In this document: one piece after another, positions 1 through 11,836 of the stretch
Layout: each line of letters starts with the position of its first letter
Position numbering within the stretch: the stretch's first letter is position 1
Assembly: GCA_035582835.1 (NCBI GenBank)
Contig: JAYKAV010003356.1
Location: 186,001-250,000 of the forward strand
Length of the DNA stretch: 64,000 nt
Direction: 5' to 3'
From: Phoebastria nigripes
Taxonomy: Eukaryota > Chordata > Aves > Procellariiformes > Diomedeidae
Made by a program: the position numbers and the translations under genes
The notes under the pieces: model-generated
What the model was told of the DNA's origin: nothing
Seen by the model: only the letters and a program-made list of their open reading frames with translations
The model's database searches: none

Positions 1-115
1 CTAAGATCATCGAGTCCAACCCTCAACCCAACACCACCATGCCCACTAAACCATGTCCCTAAGCGCCTCATCTACACGTCTTTTAAATACTTCCAGGGAT
101 GGTGACTCAAGATCT
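1..115 (-). mobile_element. CR1 LINE fragment, cut by window start
   Basis: The sequence has the usual antisense CR1 wording: a stretch like 'gatcatcgagtccaacc' followed by 'cttccagggatggtgactc'. This places the 3' part of a CR1 element on the minus strand. The piece is diverged and continues to the left of the window. CR1 is the dominant LINE of birds and reptiles, so this is one of the main pointers to the host group. Confidence 0.85.
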
Positions 116-480
116 AGTTCTAAGATCATCAAAGAGAACTGATACAAGACTAGAGCAAAGCTGCAAAATTATCTACATCCAAACCTCTCAAGGGTTTATA
201 TGTGGGTGCCCGAATGAAAATGCATTTTGAGTAACAGTCGTACAGCAAAGGAAACAGTATGGGCCTTTAAGGGGACTTCTAACACAGTTTTGAAAAAATC
301 TCGATTTAGTAAACACAGTAGCTTCTCACCGTATTTCAGGATGATGCCTTTGTATATGACAGTGCAGTTAATGAAACATGGTCACTAAAGCACTCATCAC
401 AGGAATACAGATAATACATGACAAACTTAAAAAGCAATAGGAGACGCTTTAACACATGACCCTTCAATTTTCCCGGCTGT
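116..480. other. Intergenic flank upstream of CASP6
   Basis: AT-rich, non-repetitive sequence between the CR1 fragment and the CASP6 CpG island. No exon, RNA gene or repeat was recognised. By synteny with mammals, PLA2G12A should lie further left, outside the window. Confidence 0.5.
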
Positions 481-792
481 TTCGACCTACGGCAGCCGGC
501 CCTCGCAACCTCCCGAGCAGGGAGTTGCCACACCAAGCCACTGGCACTACAGCTTTACCTTCAGAGTGCGGCCGTCTGCCTGCAGCCCCGGGAAGGCCTG
601 AAGCCCCGCAGAGGGCCGTCCCCCCGGCCGGAGGCGGCCGCCTCCCCACTGGGTGCNGCTGCTGCCGCTGCCTCCCGCCCCGGCCATCGGGACCCCCGCG
701 GCCCTCACGTCCCCGCAGCACTTCCCCCCTCTCCCGCCCCGTTTCTTACAGAGGCGCGGGGCGATAAACGCCCTGCCCCCGAGGGGGTGCCT

Positions 793-833
793 GGGCCGGG
801 CCGAGGAGGCGGGCCGGGCCGAGGAGGCGGGCC
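793..833 (+). repeat. 18-bp tandem repeat with GC boxes
   Basis: An 18-base unit, gggccgggccgaggaggc, occurs twice head to tail (793-810 and 811-828), followed by the first five bases of a third copy. Each junction creates a GC-box-like gaggcggg. It ends about 58 bases before the CASP6 start codon, so it is either core promoter or 5' UTR. Confidence 0.85.
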
Positions 834-890
834 GGCCCCGGGAAGGCAAGGCTTGTCACGCGCGGCGCCGGGGTGCCTCTGTTCGCGGTC

Positions 891-921
891 ATGTCGGGCT
901 CGGAGAGGCGGCGGCTGGCAG
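891..921 (+). CDS. CASP6: CASP6 coding exon 1
   Basis: The ATG at 891 opens ten codons beginning MSGSERRR. The exon ends in phase 1 before gtaggc at 922. This is the N-terminal prodomain. Confidence 0.9.
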
Positions 922-3900
922 GTAGGCGGGCGGCGAGGGGGGAGCCGAGCGGGAGGCGGATAATTGCGGCCGCCGCTTAGTTCGGCGCGTGCCGGAGCCA
1001 ACGGCGCAGCCCCCGCCTCGCGCGCCCCCTGTTAACGTGCAGAGCCGTTAACGGTCCCGGCGGTCTCCAGGCCGCCCCCATGCTCTGGCCATAGGGGTTT
1101 CAACCCGGCCTGTGGCGCCTGGGGCAGGCACAGTACCGATCGCCCCCCGCGGGGGAGGAGCGGAGGGGGGTGTCTTTGCGAGGGTGGTGCGGAAGAGGGG
1201 CCTCCCCCCTCGGCTGACCCGAAGCGACGGAGCGGGGTCCGTGCCTGGAGGATCGCTGCCCGGAGGTCGCTGCCGACGTTCACGGGGAGCGTGGCCTTTG
1301 CTTCCCTTCAGAGATTCAGAGAAGGAAGGGGAGCGGGGAAAGGTGGCAGGAGGGGAGGAGGACGTGACGGCGGCGGAGGCAGCCAACGCGGAACTAGATT
1401 TGCGCTTAAAATCCAGCGCACCCCACTGAGGGGAAAGTCCCCGCCACAGGTGCGGGAAATGAAAGGTGGGGTTTGACGACAGGGAGCGCGACCGCCCGGC
1501 CCCCGCCGCCCCGGGAGAGCCCAGCAGGGCGGCGGCTGGGGAGGGCTGAGAGCGGGGAAACGGGGTTGCTTTGTCAGCACAGAAGAAAAATAGCCAGCAT
1601 CATAAAAAGAGGACAAAACATCGTGGATCGCCGGCGTTCAGGTGCCCAGGAAGAACGGTGATGTGTAACAGGAGGACAAGAGAAGAGAGGAGCAGCAAAA
1701 CTCTGCGGGTTTGGTTCCCGAAGATGCTGTTAGGCTTACATATACTTTTTTTTTGTGTGTGCCATTCGGTTACTGGTGTTTTGAAAATGCCATGTCCTTT
1801 GGCCCAAATGATAGACCTATTGAGATTAAAACGTATCTAGGGAAACATGCTATCAGATCCCAGTGTAATCCAGTGTATACCTGATCTTTGATTCCTTTGA
1901 AACCATCCATCTTCACGAGATTTAAGACAAGTAGTCCCATTGAGAGCAATCAGTTTTTAGAACAAGCCTGTGTAAGACAAGCAGAAAGCTCTTCATAAAT
2001 AATAATAATTTAAGTAGTGTTTACTTGAATGAAGCTGGAATATGACAGTGGCAATGAAAAGCTAAAGACTGGGAACTGACTAAACAGGATTAAAAGAACA
2101 GGAAAACCATCTTTCCCTAGTTTCCTTTGGCCCAGGAATTCTGTTCTTCCTGTGTCTACATGACACCATTTTCTGTCTAGAAGTTTGATGACTATTAAGT
2201 TGAGGCAAAAGCATCAGCCAGATCTCAGGTACACAAGCAAAAATACAGTGTAAATGTAAACATACAGATGCACTCTTAAAGATCTCTGGCTTCATATTAT
2301 CAACAGAGCCACAGGCATAGGTATTGTTGCTATGTTCTATCTACACTCATTTTTCAGCACGTCTGACCTCTATGTTATGTTTCAAGCAAACTGAAATAGC
2401 TTTTTTGTGCGTTCAGGTTACTAGTGATAATTGTAAGACCCAACACCTGAAAGCACAGTTGATATTTGCCAGTGGGAAGTTTACATGTAAATAGTAACAC
2501 TTAGAAGCATGTGACTTCTTTGAGCCACCCCCTCCTGTGCTATGGTGTTCAACATAAACGCTTCAAAAGCCAATTCTAGATTTCTGCAAGTCTATTCTAA
2601 TGTCTTTATGAACTTTTTTCCTCTATCAATAAATAGCTATGCTAGTTTGTTTTGCAAAAGGCTTTAATCAGATGTGAAACACAGATGTGAAAAGGTAGTA
2701 TCGTATATACAAAATAGTTTGTAAAATATATGTATACCTGACCCATCTTCTAATTGCAGGCCACATCCAGTTGGATAGCAGACCTACATTAACCACCACA
2801 GGTACAGTATAATACATAGTTTTCATAATGTGGTAGTCAGTCACCACTGGTAGTAGTAGGAGCTGTGATTTTATAGCCCACTGAGAGGCTTAAGCAAAAG
2901 GAATAAATATTTTGGCCTAACCATCTGCAAGTCTCTATTTCTGCACGCTCCCAAGGTGTGCATGTTCCCTGTTGTTCCCACAATGTTACCTTTATGTGCA
3001 TTCTGTTACTGCGGATACTTATGTCTATATAGTTTAGCAGAAGAAAAGGTATAAATCTTGCATCTTCTCAGTTGTCATTACCTATACACACTGTTACACT
3101 ACCTGCTATGACTCATATGCTGCATCCAACCTCAAAGAGAATGCTCAGCTTTGCATTAGCAGCATTACTGAAATAAAAGAAACACCCGTGTATCCTTAGG
3201 TTATGTAAAATCATAACTATTGAGTTAGAGACTGTTTAAATAAATACAGCCAGCTAGTTAGTTATATAAAATCATGATCTCTGAATATGTCTATATAGAT
3301 ACAGATACACAGACAGATATAAAATATCCATGTCCTGACCACCTAAAATTCAGACTGTTGGGAGTCAGAACTTTAAGAACAGCCTCCAAAAGCTGTGGGT
3401 GCAGACAAACGCTAGTGAAGCTGTTTAACTGCATGCCTACTTACCTGATGTGTGGATGAGCTTTCGGTTCAGATTAACAGCTAATCTTTAAGGCTGGATG
3501 CACAAGTTCAAATTGTTTCTTTTTAATGAATGATTTAGTGGCTAAATCACTTTTTGATCTCTCTAATAGATGGAAATCAGAACATCACAGAAGTAGATGC
3601 ACTTGATATAAGGTAAAGTTCTGATGGCAATGACAGAGAGATGGCCCATGACCCCATTGAGTTCAGTGCAGGGTTTTCTGATTTTTGTTAAGAATGTGAC
3701 TGGATTATTCAACTCAACTCCACCCACTTACAGAACACGTTTCTAGTTTTAGTTACACCAGATGTAGAACCACCCTTCTTATCACGAAGGCATGCAGAAG
3801 GGACTCTTAAGAGCGGACTCCTTTTGTGTTAGGCAATGTGCAGAGACTCTGGCAAAAATACCATCACAATCTAAGAAACAATTGGGCAGACTAAGTGATA

Positions 3901-6900
3901 GAGTGTTGCACAGGAACATATTCCTCTAGAAGGAGGGTAAAGGGACCACGGGATAGTGATTCCATGAATTTTTCCTACTCCACCTTACAACATCATTTAG
4001 CCCTGGAAAAGGTAAACTACCTGCCTGATAACTTCCTTTGCCTCACCCACTCAGTGAATACAGCTGAGCAGAGGAAGAACTATTTAGGGAACCATCCTTT
4101 AATGGTCATTCACAGGATCCAGGGACCTAACTGTCCAAAATCCCTACTAGCCCTACGTCTAGCCGAATCCTAAGGAAGATAAATTGCCAAAATCCGAATA
4201 AACTCTGGTACTGGTACAGGTGAAATAATGCATAATTACAGGGCTAAAGTTTATCATCTTTGCATTTTATCATGTTAAGTACTCAAATTGGGGAGAGTGT
4301 GATAAAGCACCCCACTTAACTTTTCTTATTGGTTATCCAGCCAACATTGTAGAAACCCCCAGACTTTGAACAGTCATACAGAATTCCTGTTCCCCATTTG
4401 AATTCTTATGCAGACGTTACAAAAAGATGTTTTATTAAGGGGCTGCTCATAATGAAGTGGAGAAGCAGAAATAGTTTATGGATAACTTTGGTCATTTTGT
4501 AGTGAAACAAAAGCATTTTGCTGATGAAACTGCAATCTTTAAGTAACACCTGCAAGCAAATATTCTAAGCAACTTCTTCCACCAATTGCACCAAAACTGA
4601 ACATTCCATAGCAGGAAAAAAACAGTAACATGCCAAAAATGACAGCTCTGACTAGAGCCAGTCCTAGGGCAGCATGACCTGGACTGTCATTCTGTACATC
4701 TGTAGCACGGGCCTTGTCTATTACCAGAGCTATTGCCAGAAGCGTTTTAGTTTCTGTTCCCTGCACCGATACCTCTGCCTACAAAAGCAGTAAGATTGTG
4801 TGCTTTGTCTCTTGAAACACAGCCATGCCAACACTTGGAAACAACCTTTTGGGTCCAAGTGTACAGTCCATAGTGTGCTATCACAGATTTCTATGTTGTG
4901 TTTTGCTCATAAAACAATAAAATTGCTGAATGCTACTCCAAACACACAGGTGCTCCATACGTTTGTTGCCATGATAGTTTAAAGCCCTCTACTTAGAAGC
5001 TAGGTTGGTCATTTGTTCTGTCCTTCAAAATAACACTGTCCTTCAGCTTTAGGATTTTGTTGGCTGGTTGCTAAAAACTGTCATAGCTTTCATTTTGTTA
5101 GGGTAAATAACACAAACTTGTTCTCCTTTTGCAAGATACACTATGCATACCACCTCATCACCAGTTTATAGTCTATTGGTTATGGTGCAGCACTNGGTTT
5201 AGTTAGAAGAACTTGAAGCAAATCTCAGACAGCTGCAATTCCAAATAAGTATATAGGCACTATCCAATTATGTTAAAATAATACTTAGCTAAACACATAT
5301 CATAGAGAATTGGAGCCAAGTCTAAAATGCACTGTTATATGCCTTACTGCGTTACTAATGAGACAGCCTTCTGGCAAGAGAAAATACAAATACATTGTAG
5401 AGAAACTGTTCAACGTACCTGATAGAGCCTAGCACACACCCAACGCTTGTTTTTACTGAATTGCTTAACATGCCCAAGCTTTTCAAAAAGACCTAGCGAT
5501 TTAGGCTCTTCCTAAAATATTGCAGATTTTGAGGTCTGGTCTTCTGAAATTGGATCCTCAAAGTCTCTAGTCAATTAAAAAATCTCAGCTAGCAGGAATA
5601 CAGGAAGGGAATTCAATTAGCTATTAACTCATTTATCAAGAATGTTTTCCATCTCTGGCAACAGACAAACACTTGATCCTGCAGTGCAATACAAAATGAA
5701 CCATCAAAGAAGAGGAGTTGCGTTAATCTTCAATCATGAACACTTTTTTTGGCATTTGAGGCTGCCAGACAGACGTGGGACTTTTGCAGACAGAAACAAT
5801 CTGAAACGCAGGTAAGAAACTTGGTTTCTCTACTCAAGCTTAAAAAGCTACACTTCAGAAATCATAGTCAAATAAGCAATTACCTAAATCTTACTTTTAA
5901 GTATAGAACAAAAGATTTTGCAGACATCAGCACCTATGCAACCTTGGCAAAGAAAGCCATATTAAAAAAGCTTCAAGGCACAGTCCTTTGAGTCAGAGAA
6001 ACTGCTGGCACAAGTCCTATGATTTCAGTGTGTCCAGACCTCTCTTAGGACAAACTCTTTGAAGTAACTTTAGGTATTACACCTGCGCTTGACACCAGTT
6101 TGAGTTCAAAATCAAGTTTAGTAGGGTTTTTCATAAATAATGCATAAACATGAATATTCATTCTCTCACAGGGAAAGCAACTGAGTTGGTAGCAACTGAC
6201 ATATAATTTGAGCAAGATTTTTTACTGATACTGATGTGTTTTAACAATAGTTTGACAGACCTTGGATTCGAAGTCAGAAATTTTGATGATCTGAAAGCAG
6301 AAGATGTGCTGCAGAAAATTTATGAAGGTAGGAGACTATATATTGGTTACATCTAACTATTTGTAGCAGAATTTCCAGATACCTTTTCTTCCATTCTCTC
6401 TGTTGATCTAACTTAAAATAAGTTTTGTGCATAAGGGAGTTGTTTAACAGTAGAAGGACTTAAGGATTAGACTTCAGATTATTTTATTGCAGTGTAAGTG
6501 AAGCTTCTGTGGAGAGAGCTAACNAAGTCGCTAAGAGCTGAAAGAAAGTACTTGCAGGTGGGAGAAGTTAGTAACATTCTTCTTCTTACTTGTAGTGGCC
6601 CTTATCTTCAGCCATGTTGAATCATTGCACCTTCAAATCTCTGCAGTGTTACACTATCTGAAAATAGGGTTCATTTGAAAAAGGACTGATCGGAGATTAA
6701 ATTATATGATACAAAGGTACAATGTTTTTTAAACCTGAAGATCACTGTTTAGTCACTTAAACACCACTTGACTATTTCAGCCTCTAAGGATGACCACAGC
6801 AATGCTGACTGCTTTGTTTGTGTATTCCTGAGTCATGGTGAGAATGATCATGTTTATGCATATGATGCCCAAATCAAAATTGAGACAATCACAGACATGT

Positions 6901-9900
6901 TCAGAGGAGACAAGTGCCAGAGTCTGGTAGGAAAACCGAAGATATTTATCATTCAGGTAAGATGTCTGTTTCTGAATTCAGTGGAGTTAACACTGACCTA
7001 TGTCTTCTTGTAATACAGAAGTCAGTTTTCCTGATACAGTCTTTCCACAAGGGAATTTTTTTTGCATCTTTAGGAAAGAAGGTATGGAAAACTGTTCCTT
7101 AAAGGCATTTAAGAGAAGGATTCTTCTCTTTTTTTGAAAACCTTTATGTACACAAGTGTTAATATTATGATTCTAGCTGTATTTAATAGAAGAGCAGCCC
7201 AAATTAAGCCCGTGTTGGATTGACTGTCAGTGTATAATGCAGAGAAGACAGTATCATTTTTTTTGAGAAAGTTGTGTACAGCCTCAGCTCAGTTCCTACT
7301 GTTCACACCTCACAGCCCTAGGCTAGGCTGTAGAAGGCTATCAAACCTCCTTACTTTCACTGTTTCCTTCCAGACAAGTCCCTTTACTTGATCCTTACAG
7401 AAGTTGGTTTTTGTGGGTTTTTTGTTTCGTTGGTTTTGGTGGTGGTGGTGATGTTTTTTCTGGTTTTCTATATTTTTTTTGTTTTGTTTCTTTTCTGTCC
7501 ATGACCAATACTTGGCATCTCTGTAGAATTTGAAGAATCAATTTAAGGTTTTATTGTCTCAGAAATACTGCTGGTGCTAAGTGGTCAGATAAAGCCCATA
7601 CGTAACCTCCTGTTTCACTCCTTGGTTCACAGGATAATGCAAGTTGGAAGGGACCTCAGGAGATCTCTGGTCCAGCCTCCTGTTCAAAGCAGAGTCAGTT
7701 ATGGGGTCAAACCAGGTTACACAGGGCTTTATCCCATCTTTATCCATATTACAACTAGCAAACTCAAATGAGAACCTGGCCTTCAGCAGATTGTAATTGT
7801 AATTTATAGAGTAATTCTAGAATTACCTTTTTTCCAGATGAAAGCTTCCTTAGGCACAAGGCCGCTGCAAGAAGCAGCACATTGTTAATTCATCTTTCAT
7901 TAGGACTCATTCAGCTTTGATTTTTTTTTTTTTACCCAGGTGCCAAAGATGGAAAAATATTTACATATTTCAATTTTAAGTTGTAAGTAATATTTGGAAA
8001 CATTTATAATATATACTCATAAAAAAGCAAATTAACTTAGTTCAGTTTATCAACTGAGTTCTTTTACAGCACAATCGGCGTAGCATTTACCTTTGGAAAT
8101 CAGAGGAAACAGCAAGGATGGAACTCCATCACTGTAAATGAAAGAAGATTTTCATGTCTCTCTTTAGTGATAGTTCTTAAGTAATGCTCCTTACCTACTT
8201 TGTATCTTTTGAGTGTGTTCTTACCTTCTTATCCTCCATGTATAGCCTTCTGCAACACTGACAATACTGGGCTCACTTACTGGCTTCTCACAAAAAACAT
8301 CTCCCTCAACTAACACATTTGAGACTGAACTAAGAGTAGAAGTGTAATAGCATATAATGATGGCTGTACTTCAGAGCATTTATTCAACGTTGCCTTGCCA
8401 ACAGGTCCGAGGGAGGCAATTCTTCCTCTCTACTCAGCACTGGTGAGGCTGCATCTGAAGTACTGTGTCCAGTTCTGGGTTCCCCAGTACAAGAACGATA
8501 CAGACTTACTGGAGCGAGTCCTGCAAAGAGCCACAAAGATGATTAACAGACTGGAGCATCTCTCGTATGAGGAGAGGCTGAGAGAGCTGGGACTGTTCAG
8601 CTTGGAGGAGATGGCTCAGGGGAATCTTATCAATGTCATAAACACCTGGTGGGAGGGAATAAAGTAGAGGGAGCCAGGCTTTTTTCAGTGGTGCCCAGTG
8701 ACAGGACAAGAGGCAACTGGCACATATTAAAACACATGAAATTCCATCTCAACACAGGAAAACACTTTTTTACTGTGAGGGTGGTCAAACACTGGAAGAG
8801 GTCACCCAGAAAGGTTGTGAGTCTCTATCTANGAAGATACTCGAAAGCTGACTGGACATAGTCCTGGACAACCTGCTCTAGCTAACCCTGCTCGAGCCAG
8901 GGGGGTTGGACTAGGCGATCTCAAGAGGTCCCTTCCAATCTCAGCGATTCTGTGATCATCTCAGAGCTTTCACTGGACTTCATCACTAATATTTTAATTG
9001 ATAGAGAAGTAAAAGGGTCTTTATGAATCCAGACTCATGGTAATGTGGAACACCTAACTGAACAGAAGTCCCCTTCAGTTAGTGTTGGAAGTATCATATT
9101 AACATAGGTGAGCTTGGCACAGGTGAAAGCATAACAGTACTTCTCACCAACAGGCATGTCGAGGTGATAAACATGACGATCCAGTTACTGCTCAGGACTC
9201 AACAGACAGTAGCAATAAATCCATTGTCAATGAGACTGAAGTGGATGCAGCTGGTGCCTATACCCTGCCTGCTGGTGCAGACTTTATCATGTGCTACTCT
9301 GTGGCACAAGGTAAGTTCTAATGTTTTACATCTGATGTCTGATACTTCACTGTAACAAGCTTGAACACTTCTTCATTTTGCAGTCAAAATAATGAGTACA
9401 GTTCCAGGTCATCTGTTTTGCATGTCTGATAAGTGACATCTCATCTGGGAAAGAGCCTCACATGTTAAGGAAAAAGTGAAAATAAACCATCAAGGTTGCA
9501 GTTAGTTTGCCAAGCAGAAACATTCTCATCATAATCTTGCTGCTGAGCTGTCTGCTGACAGCAAGCATTCCCCTCTTTTCCAGGATTGTAGGATTCTGCT
9601 GGCTTACAAATTTCCTTGCGCTATGTGGCTGTCCTCTCCAGTCCTCCATGTATCTTGTCCTCAGTCCCATCTGCTCTCTTGTAATGTGCAGATACAATCG
9701 TGTAAGCTACCAGTCCCTGAACCACGCTCCTCTTGGCTAAGCACTCTAAGTGATCTCAAAGCCATTTCCCATCTACAATTTCCAGTGAAACTACATAATT
9801 GGTGAATTAAGATTTACACCCATTAGTAATCCCTTATGGATGCAGCTAGCGAGCAGTAACTCTCATGAATATTTTACAAATGGCATCACTACTTACATTT

Positions 9901-10171
9901 GGATATAATTTTATGTTCCTGTTCTACAATAGGTTACTTTTCTCACCGTGAAACTGTAAATGGCTCCTGGTACATTCAAGATTTGTGTGAGGCACTTAGG
10001 AAGCATGGCTCTTCCTTGGAGTTCACAGAACTTCTTACTGTCGTTAACAGGAAAGTATCTCATCGCAAAGTGGATGTGTGCAGAGACATTAATGCTATAG
10101 GAAAAAAACAGATTCCCTGTTTTGCCTCAATGTTAACTAAAAAATTGTATTTTCATCCAAAATCTAAGTAG
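891..10171 (+). CDS. CASP6: Caspase-6, complete, seven coding exons
   Basis: This is an executioner caspase, a cytosolic cysteine protease made as a dimeric zymogen that cleaves after Asp (lamin A and other substrates). The CDS is the join of 891-921, 3570-3612, 5665-5811, 6251-6327, 6781-6956, 9154-9310 and 9933-10171. All introns are GT-AG with matching phases, giving 289 residues (human about 293). The catalytic His is residue 118 in SHGE, and the catalytic Cys is residue 160 in QACRG, split across the exon 5/6 junction. The short prodomain carries TEVD at 17-20. The inter-subunit linker carries DSTD at 173-176 and TEVD at 186-189, the family's self-cleavage sites. The small subunit contains the substrate-pocket segment with GSWYIQ and ends with FHPKSK. 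The start is chosen because it lies in the CpG island and joins in frame to exon 2. The match to vertebrate caspase-6 runs the whole length, with no frameshift. Confidence 0.97.
922..3569 (+). other. CASP6 intron 1
   Basis: GT-AG intron of 2648 bases. Its first 640 bases are still CpG island; the rest is ordinary AT-rich sequence. No repeat family or RNA gene was recognised. Confidence 0.85.
3570..3612 (+). CDS. CASP6: CASP6 coding exon 2
   Basis: A 43-base exon after ctaatag and before gtaaag. It encodes [14 protein letters not shown] and contains the prodomain cleavage motif TEVD (residues 17-20). It enters in phase 1 and leaves in phase 2. Confidence 0.93.
3613..5664 (+). other. CASP6 intron 2
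   Basis: GT-AG intron of 2052 bases. Unique AT-rich sequence with one N near 5195. Open frames in it (for example on the minus strand at 4539-4766) show no protein similarity I recognise. Confidence 0.85.
5665..5811 (+). CDS. CASP6: CASP6 coding exon 3
   Basis: A 147-base exon after ggcaacag and before gtaaga. It encodes the start of the large subunit: [17 protein letters not shown], then FFWHL and an RRGT...ADRNNL segment. These are the strand and helix typical of caspase p20 domains. Confidence 0.97.
5812..6250 (+). other. CASP6 intron 3
   Basis: GT-AG intron of 439 bases. Nothing recognisable in it. Confidence 0.85.
6251..6327 (+). CDS. CASP6: CASP6 coding exon 4
   Basis: A 77-base exon after aacaatag and before gtagga. 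It encodes [20 protein letters not shown], the conserved large-subunit segment preceding the catalytic His exon. It leaves in phase 1. Confidence 0.96.
6328..6780 (+). other. CASP6 intron 4
   Basis: GT-AG intron of 453 bases with one N near 6524. Nothing recognisable. Confidence 0.85.
6781..6956 (+). CDS. CASP6: CASP6 coding exon 5 (catalytic His)
   Basis: A 176-base exon after ctatttcag and before gtaaga. It encodes [15 protein letters not shown], with the catalytic His at residue 118, then [17 protein letters not shown]. It ends exactly at a codon boundary, one codon before the QACRG alanine. Confidence 0.98.
7628..7742 (-). mobile_element. CR1 LINE 3' fragment
   Basis: Antisense CR1 3' end wording: 'gttggaagggacctcagg', 'ccagcctcctgttcaaagc' and 'ggttacacagggctttatcc'. 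About 115 bases, diverged, inside CASP6 intron 5. Confidence 0.85.
8402..8956 (+). mobile_element. CR1 LINE, 5'-truncated, with remnant of ORF2
   Basis: About 555 bases in sense orientation, ending with the CR1 3' signature (ggtcccttccaatctcag, then gattctgtgat). The open stretch 8395-8667 translates to the C-terminal part of the CR1 reverse transcriptase, with readable blocks [23 protein letters not shown] and [17 protein letters not shown]. The protein continues in another frame ([13 protein letters not shown], then [10 protein letters not shown]), so at least one frameshift separates the parts. There is one N near 8832. It is 5'-truncated and inactive. The exact left edge is uncertain by a few tens of bases. 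Confidence 0.93.
9154..9310 (+). CDS. CASP6: CASP6 coding exon 6 (catalytic Cys, linker)
   Basis: A 157-base exon after accaacag and before gtaagt. It opens with ACRGDKHD, where the Cys at residue 160 is the nucleophile. It then carries the inter-subunit linker with DSTD (173-176) and TEVD (186-189), followed by [17 protein letters not shown] of the small subunit. Confidence 0.98.
9311..9932 (+). other. CASP6 intron 6
   Basis: GT-AG intron of 622 bases. Nothing recognisable in it. Confidence 0.85.
9933..10171 (+). CDS. CASP6: CASP6 coding exon 7 (terminal)
   Basis: Follows ctacaatag. It encodes [37 protein letters not shown], then [17 protein letters not shown] and the end PKSK, stopping at TAG 10169-10171. 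This is the caspase small-subunit core, including the substrate-binding Trp region. Confidence 0.98.
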
Positions 10172-11415
10172 ATTGTTATTTAACAATGACAATCATTAAC
10201 TAATACTCACTGCAGAAGTGAAAAACACACCATCTTAGTTCAGGAGACTAATATTCTACAAGATTGTTTGCAAAAACACTGGGATCAAATGTTATAGTTT
10301 GTATATATAATAGTTCCTAAAATCTTAAAGCAATTTTAAAGCTAGTATTACAGCCCTGTTCATCTCAGGGAATCTGGGAAAAGTTGACTGGTGCAAAACT
10401 ATTAAGAGGTGCTCAGATTTCATTGAAATTGGTACTCTAGATTGCTTTTTTTTCTTAAAAGTTTTTTGCTTGATTGCCATCTAACTAGGGCACATTTTAC
10501 TATTTCCAAAACATTTCAAATGTTGGATTAGATTAGCTTTTCTTGCTCCAAGAGCACAGTTTACAGGGAATATGTTTGTAGGGCATCTTTTTAAATCTCT
10601 GGACAGCAGTATCCACCTTCCAATTTTTGTGGATTTATAGCTTTTTAGACATTTTTTTATTTTCTCTCAACAGTAAAAAGGAACTTAATTCCTTGAGTAC
10701 AATCGTAGCATTAATATAGATAAAGGGCTTCTTTTTGCTTGCATGTCATTTACATTTGGGGCACAATTAAAGCTTGCTGGTGCATCCTCAGGAGAAAAGC
10801 AAGCAGTAGTGAAATGAGACCACGTACAGCTTGCTTCACATGACTTTGGGTAAGCTCACCTTGTACACATCTCTAAAGCTAAAGCAAATCATTTCAAGGT
10901 TCCAGGCTCACTTACAGCTGCTGGACATCTCCAGGCAGCTCTGCAAAATACAACACATGTAAACCTTCATACTTCAGGCCTTGGTGCTGGATCAACCTCT
11001 TCCTCCCCTTGGCCCCAGAGGAGATCAGCCATATGCTGTCATGGTGTATATAAAAGCGATAGTGCGTTTGTCACCACAGGATGTTTCACCATAGCATTGT
11101 TACTACTGCAGCATCAGTAATTTCAATGATACTAGAAGTGAATATTTCTTTTATTATTTTTTACATTATTGGTACATATGCTTAACTCTGGGGGACAGTG
11201 GAGAACTCAAGCTGAGAAAAGTGTCTTAATCCCCTTCCCTGGGTATAAAAGAACTGATTTACTGGCTCTGCTTTAGTTAAATCTTTCCATATGCTATGTT
11301 CTGAGTCACAGATGTTAAATATTACTATGGCTACTTTTAAGCTTTGTATAAATCATGAATGTATAAATTTGAATGTTTTGATAAATTCTTTCAATAAAAT
11401 GTAACAGTGAAACAT
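10172..11415 (+). other. CASP6 3' UTR
   Basis: Non-coding AT-rich stretch from the stop codon to just past the first good AATAAA. It contains no repeat I recognise. The cleavage site is inferred from the signal only. Confidence 0.65.
11393..11398 (+). terminator. CASP6: Polyadenylation signal, CASP6
   Basis: Canonical AATAAA about 1.2 kb after the stop codon. Cleavage is expected 10-30 bases downstream. Confidence 0.65.
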
Positions 11416-11836
11416 AAACGATTTTATGGTAAATGAGTTTGATATATCTTACTTTCCCAGCAATATTTACTAAAAAAGCTTATTTGTAATGCAAGGCTAA
11501 CTTCCCGGAATGGTGTTATATCAGAGTCAAAGCATAGAGCTAGCGAAAGGAAAACAGTAATTTCAGGAAAAAAAAATCCTTAAAACTCAAGGCAGAAAAT
11601 TATTCTATGAGCTACTGCTGTGCTCTAGTAAATAGTCCTAAAAAGACAGCCCTTGTTCTATAAAACATCCCTGTCATTTTACCAGCAGGCAGAATGCCTC
11701 CATTTACTAATGAGATTTGACAAATATCTTGAAGAACTTTGCTTTGGCAGCTTCTTTATAGTATTTAAAAAAAAACAAAACCAAAACAAAAAAAAAAAAC
11801 CCAAACTGTCAAGTGACCAAATCATTTTTATAGATA
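11416..11836. other. Gap between convergent 3' ends
   Basis: About 420 bases between the inferred CASP6 cleavage site and the nearest MCUB polyadenylation signal. It holds an A-rich (A/C) tract at about 11766-11803. No gene is seen. Confidence 0.6.

Larger units (their letters stand above)
480..1560. promoter_or_regulatory. CpG island / promoter of CASP6
   Basis: Base composition changes abruptly to very GC-rich with dense CpG from about 480 to 1560, surrounding the first coding exon of CASP6 (ATG at 891). GC-box-like GGCGGG cores occur at several places just upstream of the start codon, and no TATA box is evident. The transcription start cannot be fixed from sequence alone; it probably lies between about 600 and 880. 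One N is present at 657. Confidence 0.75.
6957..9153 (+). other. CASP6 intron 5 with two CR1 fragments
   Basis: GT-AG intron of 2197 bases separating the exons for the catalytic His and Cys. It contains a GT-rich low-complexity patch (about 7405-7495) and two CR1 pieces in opposite orientations (7628-7742 and 8402-8956), annotated separately. Confidence 0.88.

Noticed and set aside
456..767. Open frames in the CASP6 CpG island (both strands)
   Set aside because: Low-complexity Pro/Arg/Gly translations typical of GC-rich DNA without stops.
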